64,000 bases of DNA, taken from the NCBI RefSeq assembly GCF_021596945.1, contig NZ_CP063779.1:189501-253500 (forward strand), in the 5' to 3' direction. The position numbers and the translations under genes are program-made. How positions within the stretch are numbered: position 1 is the first letter of the stretch; every line of letters begins with the position of its first letter. Origin of the DNA: Mongoliitalea daihaiensis. Its GTDB lineage: Bacteria; Bacteroidota; Bacteroidia; Cytophagales; Cyclobacteriaceae. Positions 59,865-64,000 of the stretch are shown here, in pieces. The notes beneath the pieces were generated by a model. That model did no database searches. It was given only the letters and a program-made list of their open reading frames with translations, and was not told where the DNA came from.

Positions 59865-62800
59865 TTAGGTATAGCTGCTGCCTGCTGCAATTACCGCATC
59901 AGGGCCTGCATTCGATGTGGCCAGTCTGTACAAGGTCAGCACCATCGTGTCTGTTGCTGTTCCTCCTGCACCCGTTACCGTGATCGTCAACTGTACCTGT
60001 CCGCTTTCAAAGTCTGCAGCACTTGGCGTGTAAACAGCGTTGATCGCTGTCACATCATCAAAGCTTCCGCTGCCGCTTGTGCTCCACTGTACCGTGCCGT
60101 TCACTGCCGTAGCTCCTGCCAACGTGTAGCTTACTTCATCTATACACAATTCATCATCAGCGCCTGCATTCGCAGCAGGATTCTCGCTGATCGTCAAGAT
60201 CATCGTATCCACTGCATCACCGCAAGTACCAAGACCTGTTGCTGTCAAGGTTAATTCTACCGTGGCTACTCCACCTGTAAAGGTCAAGGAACCTAGGTCT
60301 GGCGTATACGTCGCATTCAGCGCGTTCGCATTGTTGAACGTACCGCTTGCTGCACTCCAGGTAACTGTTCCGAAGTTGGTGGCTGTTGCTCCACTCAATG
60401 TGAAGCTGCCGCCTGCTGCAATTACCGCATCAGGACCTGCATTCGATGTGGCCAGTCTGTACAAGGTCAGCACCATCGTGTCTGTTGCTGTTCCTCCTGC
60501 ACCCGTTACCATGATCGTCAACTGTACCTGTCCGCTTTCGAAGTCTGCAGCACTTGGCGTGTATACAGCGTTGATCGCTGTTACATCGTCAAAGCTTCCG
60601 CTGCCACTTGTGCTCCACTGCACCGTGCCGTTCACTGCCGTAGCTCCTGCCAACGTGTAGCTCACTTCATCTATACACAATTCATCATCAGCGCCTGCAT
60701 TCGCAGCAGGATTCTCGCTGATCGTCAAGATCATCGTATCCACTGCATCACCGCAAGTACCCAATCCTGAAGCTGTCAGTGTAAGCGTTACTGTCGCTTC
60801 ACCGTTGACAAACGTCAAGGCTGTTAAATCAGGAGTGAATGTAGGGTTCAACGCGTTCGCATTGTTGAATGTACCGCTTGCTGCACTCCAGGTTACTGTT
60901 CCGAAGTTGGTGGCTGTTGCTCCACTCAATGTGAAGCTGCCGCCTGCTGCAATTACCGCATCAGGACCTGCATTCGATGTGGCCAGTCTGTACAAGGTCA
61001 GCACCATCGTATCTGTTGCTGTTCCTCCTGCGCCCGTTACCGTGATCGTCAACTGTACCTGTCCGCTTTCAAAGTCTGCAGCACTTGGCGTGTAAACAGC
61101 ATTGATCGCTGTCACATCGTCAAAGCTTCCGCTGCCGCTTGTGCTCCACTGTACTGTGCCGTTCACTGCCGTAGCACCTGCCAACGTGTAGCTCACTTCA
61201 TCTATACACAATTCATCATCAGCGCCCGCATTCGCAGCAGGATTCTCGCTGATCGTCAAGATCATCGTATCTACCGCATCACCGCAAGTACCCAGACCTG
61301 TTGCTGTCAAGGTTAATTCTACCGTAGCAACTCCACCTGTAAAGGTCAAGGAACCTAGGTCTGGCGTATACGTCGCATTCAACGCATTCGCATTGTTGAA
61401 CGTACCGCTTGCTGCACTCCAAGTTACTGTTCCGAAGTTGGTGGCTGTTGCTCCACTCAATGTGAAGCTGCTGCCTGCTGCAATTACTGCATCAGGTCCG
61501 GCATTCGATGTGGCCAGTCTGTACAAGGTCAGCACCATCGTATCTGTAGCCGTTCCTCCTGCGCCCGTTACCGTGATCGTCAACTGTACCTGTCCGCTTT
61601 CAAAGTCTGCAGCACTTGGCGTGTAAACAGCATTGATCGCTGTCACATCATCAAAGCTTCCGCTGCCACTTGTGCTCCACTGTACCGTGCCGTTCACTGC
61701 CGTAGCACCTGCCAACGTGTAGCTCACTTCATCTATACACAATTCATCATCAGCGCCCGCATTGGCAGCTGGATTCTCGCTGATCGTCAAGATCATCGTA
61801 TCCACTGCATCACCGCAAGTTCCCAATCCTGAAGCTGTTAGTGTAAGCGTTACTGTCGCTTCACCGTTAACAAACGTCAAGGCTGTTAAGTCAGGAGTGA
61901 ATGTAGGGTTCAACGCGTTCGCATTGTTGAACGTGCCACTTGCTGCACTCCAGGTCAAGCCTGCAAAGTTACTTGCAGTTGCTCCTGATAATGTATAGCT
62001 GCTGCCTGCTGCAATTACCGCATCAGGGCCTGCATTCGATGTGGCCAGTCTGTACAAGGTCAGCACCATCGTATCTGTTGCTGTTCCTCCTGCTCCTGTA
62101 ACCGTGATCGTCAACTGTACCTGTCCGCTTTCGAAGTCTGCAGCACTTGGCGTGTACACAGCGTTGATCGCTGTTACATCGTCAAAGCTTCCGCTGCCGC
62201 TTGTGCTCCACTGTACCGTGCCGTTCACTGCCGTAGCTCCTGCCAACGTGTAGCTCACTTCATCTATACACAATTCATCATCAGCGCCCGCATTCGCAGC
62301 AGGATTCTCGCTGATCGTCAAGATCATCGTATCTACCGCATCACCGCAAGTGCCCAATCCTGAAGCTGTCAGTGTAAGCGTTACTGTCGCTTCACCGTTG
62401 ACAAACGTCAAGGCTGTTAAATCAGGAGTGAATGTAGGGTTCAACGCGTTCGCATTGTTGAACGTACCGCTTGCTGCACTCCAGGTTACTGTTCCGAAGT
62501 TGGTAGCCGTAGCTCCGCTTAGGGTATAGCTGCCGCCTGCTGCAATTACTGCATCAGGACCTGCATTCGATGTGGCCAGTCTGTACAAGGTCAGCACCAT
62601 CGTATCTGTTGCTGTTCCACCTGCTCCTGTCACCGTAATGGTCAACTGTACCTGTCCACTTTCGAAGTCTGCAGCACTTGGCGTGTACACAGCGTTGATC
62701 GCTGTCACATCATCAAAGCTTCCGCTGCCGCTTGTGCTCCACTGTACCGTGCCGTTCACTGCCGTAGCTCCTGCTAACGTGTAGCTTACTTCATCTATAC

Positions 62801-64000
62801 ACAATTCATCATCAGCGCCTGCATTCGCAGCAGGATTCTCGCTGATCGTCAAGATCATCGTATCTACCGCATCACCGCAAGTACCAAGACCTGTTGCTGT
62901 TAAGGTCAATTCTACCGTGGCTACTCCACCTGTGAAGGTCAAGGAACCTAGGTCTGGCGTATACGTCGCATTCAACGCATTCGCATTGTTGAACGTACCG
63001 CTAGCTGCACTCCAGGTTACTGTTCCGAAGTTCGTAGCCGTAGCTCCGCTCAATGTGAAGCTGCTGCCTGCTACGATTACCGCATCAGGGCCGGCATTCG
63101 ATGTGGCCAGTCTGTACAAGGTCAGCACCATCGTGTCTGTTGCTGTTCCTCCTGCTCCTGTCACCGTGATCGTCAACTGTACCTGTCCGCTTTCGAAGTC
63201 TGCAGCACTTGGCGTGTAAACAGCATTGATCGCTGTCACATCGTCAAAGCTACCGCTGCCGCTTGTGCTCCACTGTACCGTGCCGTTCACTGCCGTAGCA
63301 CCTGCCAACGTGTAGCTCACTTCATCTATACACAATTCATCATCAGCGCCCGCATTCGCAGCAGGATTCTCGCTGATCGTCAAGATCATCGTATCCACTG
63401 CATCACCGCAAGTTCCCAATCCTGAAGCTGTTAGTGTAAGCGTTACTGTCGCTTCACCGTTAACAAACGTCAAGGCTGTTAAGTCAGGAGTGAATGTAGG
63501 GTTCAACGCGTTCGCATTGTTGAACGTGCCACTTGCTGCACTCCAGGTCAAGCCTGCAAAGTTGCTTGCAGTTGCTCCTGATAATGTATAGCTGCTGCCT
63601 GCTGCAATTACCGCATCAGGTCCGGCATTCGATGTGGCCAGTCTGTACAAGGTCAGCACCATCGTATCTGTTGCTGTTCCTCCTGCTCCTGTCACCGTAA
63701 TGGTCAACTGTACCTGTCCGCTTTCAAAGTCTGCAGCACTTGGCGTGTACACAGCGTTGATCGCTGTTACATCGTCAAAGCTTCCGCTGCCGCTTGTGCT
63801 CCACTGTACCGTGCCGTTCACTGCCGTAGCACCTGCCAACGTGTAGCTCACTTCATCTATACACAATTCATCATCAGCGCCTGCATTCGCAGCAGGATTC
63901 TCACTGATCGTCAAGATCATCGTATCCACTGCATCACCGCAAGTACCCAGACCTGTTGCTGTCAAGGTTAATTCTACCGTAGCAACTCCACCTGTAAAGG
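59865..64000 (-). CDS. Giant T9SS-secreted surface protein 2, upstream segment, cut by the window end
   Basis: The frame is open from the window edge (64000) to 59865 and made entirely of the 177-aa repeat units; the true start and the N-terminal domains lie beyond the window. It stops just after a 1-bp deletion in a G run (cttaggtatagc where other units have cttagggtatagc, ~59867-59869), which shifts the frame at AGSSYTLSG. The intact twin of this stretch is at ~51900. With both deletions repaired the protein would have at least ~8,300 residues in this window alone. Expected upstream content (inference): a signal peptide and possibly further repeats. Confidence 0.8.
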   Translation of the reverse strand, partial: FTGGVATVELTLTATGLGTCGDAVDTMILTISENPAANAGADDELCIDEVSYTLAGATAVNGTVQWSTSGSGSFDDVTAINAVYTPSAADFESGQVQLTITVTGAGGTATDTMVLTLYRLATSNAGPDAVIAAGSSYTLSGATASNFAGLTWSAASGTFNNANALNPTFTPDLTALTFVNGEATVTLTLTASGLGTCGDAVDTMILTISENPAANAGADDELCIDEVSYTLAGATAVNGTVQWSTSGSGSFDDVTAINAVYTPSAADFESGQVQLTITVTGAGGTATDTMVLTLYRLATSNAGPDAVIVAGSSFTLSGATATNFGTVTWSAASGTFNNANALNATYTPDLGSLTFTGGVATVELTLTATGLGTCGDAVDTMILTISENPAANAGADDELCIDEVSYTLAGATAVNGTVQWSTSGSGSFDDVTAINAVYTPSAADFESGQVQLTITVTGAGGTATDTMVLTLYRLATSNAGPDAVIAAGGSYTLSGATATNFGTVTWSAASGTFNNANALNPTFTPDLTALTFVNGEATVTLTLTASGLGTCGDAVDTMILTISENPAANAGADDELCIDEVSYTLAGATAVNGTVQWSTSGSGSFDDVTAINAVYTPSAADFESGQVQLTITVTGAGGTATDTMVLTLYRLATSNAGPDAVIAAGSSYTLSGATASNFAGLTWSAASGTFNNANALNPTFTPDLTALTFVNGEATVTLTLTASGLGTCGDAVDTMILTISENPAANAGADDELCIDEVSYTLAGATAVNGTVQWSTSGSGSFDDVTAINAVYTPSAADFESGQVQLTITVTGAGGTATDTMVLTLYRLATSNAGPDAVIAAGSSFTLSGATATNFGTVTWSAASGTFNNANALNATYTPDLGSLTFTGGVATVELTLTATGLGTCGDAVDTMILTISENPAANAGADDELCIDEVSYTLAGATAVNGTVQWSTSGSGSFDDVTAINAVYTPSAADFESGQVQLTITVTGAGGTATDTMVLTLYRLATSNAGPDAVIAAGGSFTLSGATATNFGTVTWSAASGTFNNANALNPTFTPDLTALTFVNGEATVTLTLTASGLGTCGDAVDTMILTISENPAANAGADDELCIDEVSYTLAGATAVNGTVQWSTSGSGSFDDVTAINAVYTPSAADFESGQVQLTIMVTGAGGTATDTMVLTLYRLATSNAGPDAVIAAGGSFTLSGATATNFGTVTWSAASGTFNNANALNATYTPDLGSLTFTGGVATVELTLTATGLGTCGDAVDTMILTISENPAANAGADDELCIDEVSYTLAGATAVNGTVQWSTSGSGSFDDVTAINAVYTPSAADFESGQVQLTITVTGAGGTATDTMVLTLYRLATSNAGPDAVIAAGSSYT

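Larger units (their letters stand above)
45290..64000. repeat. Array of 35+ in-frame 531-bp repeats (177-aa two-domain units)
   Basis: The anchor gcaggattctc recurs from 45310 to 63892. The distance is 18,582 bp, which is 35 x 531 minus exactly 3, the sum of the 2-bp and 1-bp deletions at ~56430 and ~59868. Otherwise there are no indels. Each unit holds two ~88-aa Ig/PKD-like domains: A (GADDELCIDEVSYTLAG to YRLATS) and B (NAGPDAVIAAG to GLGTCGDAVDTMILTIS). Domain A is almost invariant; domain B comes in mosaic variants. The array runs off the window end. Confidence 0.97.

Noticed and set aside
56422-59870. Programmed ribosomal frameshifting to join the three frames
   Set aside because: No slippery heptamer with a downstream structure is specific to these sites; the same sequence in all other units lacks the deletions.
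45274-63846. Many plus-strand open frames of 66-132 codons across the 531-bp array
   Set aside because: They recur at 531-bp spacing and are the antisense of the repeat; low-complexity translations without family signal.

Overview
The window looks like a chromosomal segment of a Bacteroidota bacterium, most likely a gliding or surface-associated member of the Cytophagales (Cyclobacteriaceae/Algoriphagus type). This is inferred from gene content: tandem SusC/SusD pairs, PorP/SprF-family proteins, giant surface proteins with type IX secretion (T9SS) type-B C-terminal domains, SprB, HYR, MBG and GLUG repeats, a PorE-like TPR/propeller/OmpA protein, a LytTR regulator, and promoter-like TTTG / TAnnTTTG elements. 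No rRNA, tRNA, CRISPR array, transposase or phage gene was seen.

Layout. 1-1090: 3' end of sppA (signal peptide peptidase), then an intergenic tract with three imperfect copies of a 235-bp repeat and a REP-like palindrome. 1091-4413 (minus): flavin-reductase-like protein, lpxB, queD and an exported protein of unknown function, with intrinsic terminators between several of them. 4481-14559 (minus): two tandem SusC/SusD loci, the first followed by a small lipoprotein gene. 15013-18847 (minus): a PorE-like OmpA protein whose start overlaps the stop of queE, then homogentisate 1,2-dioxygenase. 19174-24522: a cluster of five two-component signalling genes (three response regulators on plus, two kinases on minus).

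24583-64000 (minus) is the most unusual part. It holds two copies of one module: a giant secreted repeat protein followed directly by its own PorP/SprF gene. Module 1 (24583-37749) encodes a ~4,049-aa protein carrying 29 copies of a 79-aa MBG-type domain in perfect 237-bp register. Module 2 (38053-64000 and beyond) encodes a still larger protein, at least ~8,300 aa inside the window and missing its N-terminus. It carries 35 copies of a 177-aa two-domain unit in perfect 531-bp register, then older diverged copies, about ten SprB repeats, HYR domains and a C-terminal sorting domain. The only breaks in this register are a 2-bp and a 1-bp deletion (about 56430 and 59868). They split the gene into three reading frames, and both lie in blocks that have an intact near-identical twin elsewhere in the array.

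Working together (inference): the giant proteins would be exported through the T9SS and held at the surface with the help of their adjacent PorP/SprF partners, acting as filamentous adhesins comparable to SprB of Flavobacterium johnsoniae. The PorE-like protein could be part of that machinery. The neighbouring two-component cluster could regulate it, but nothing in the sequence proves that link.
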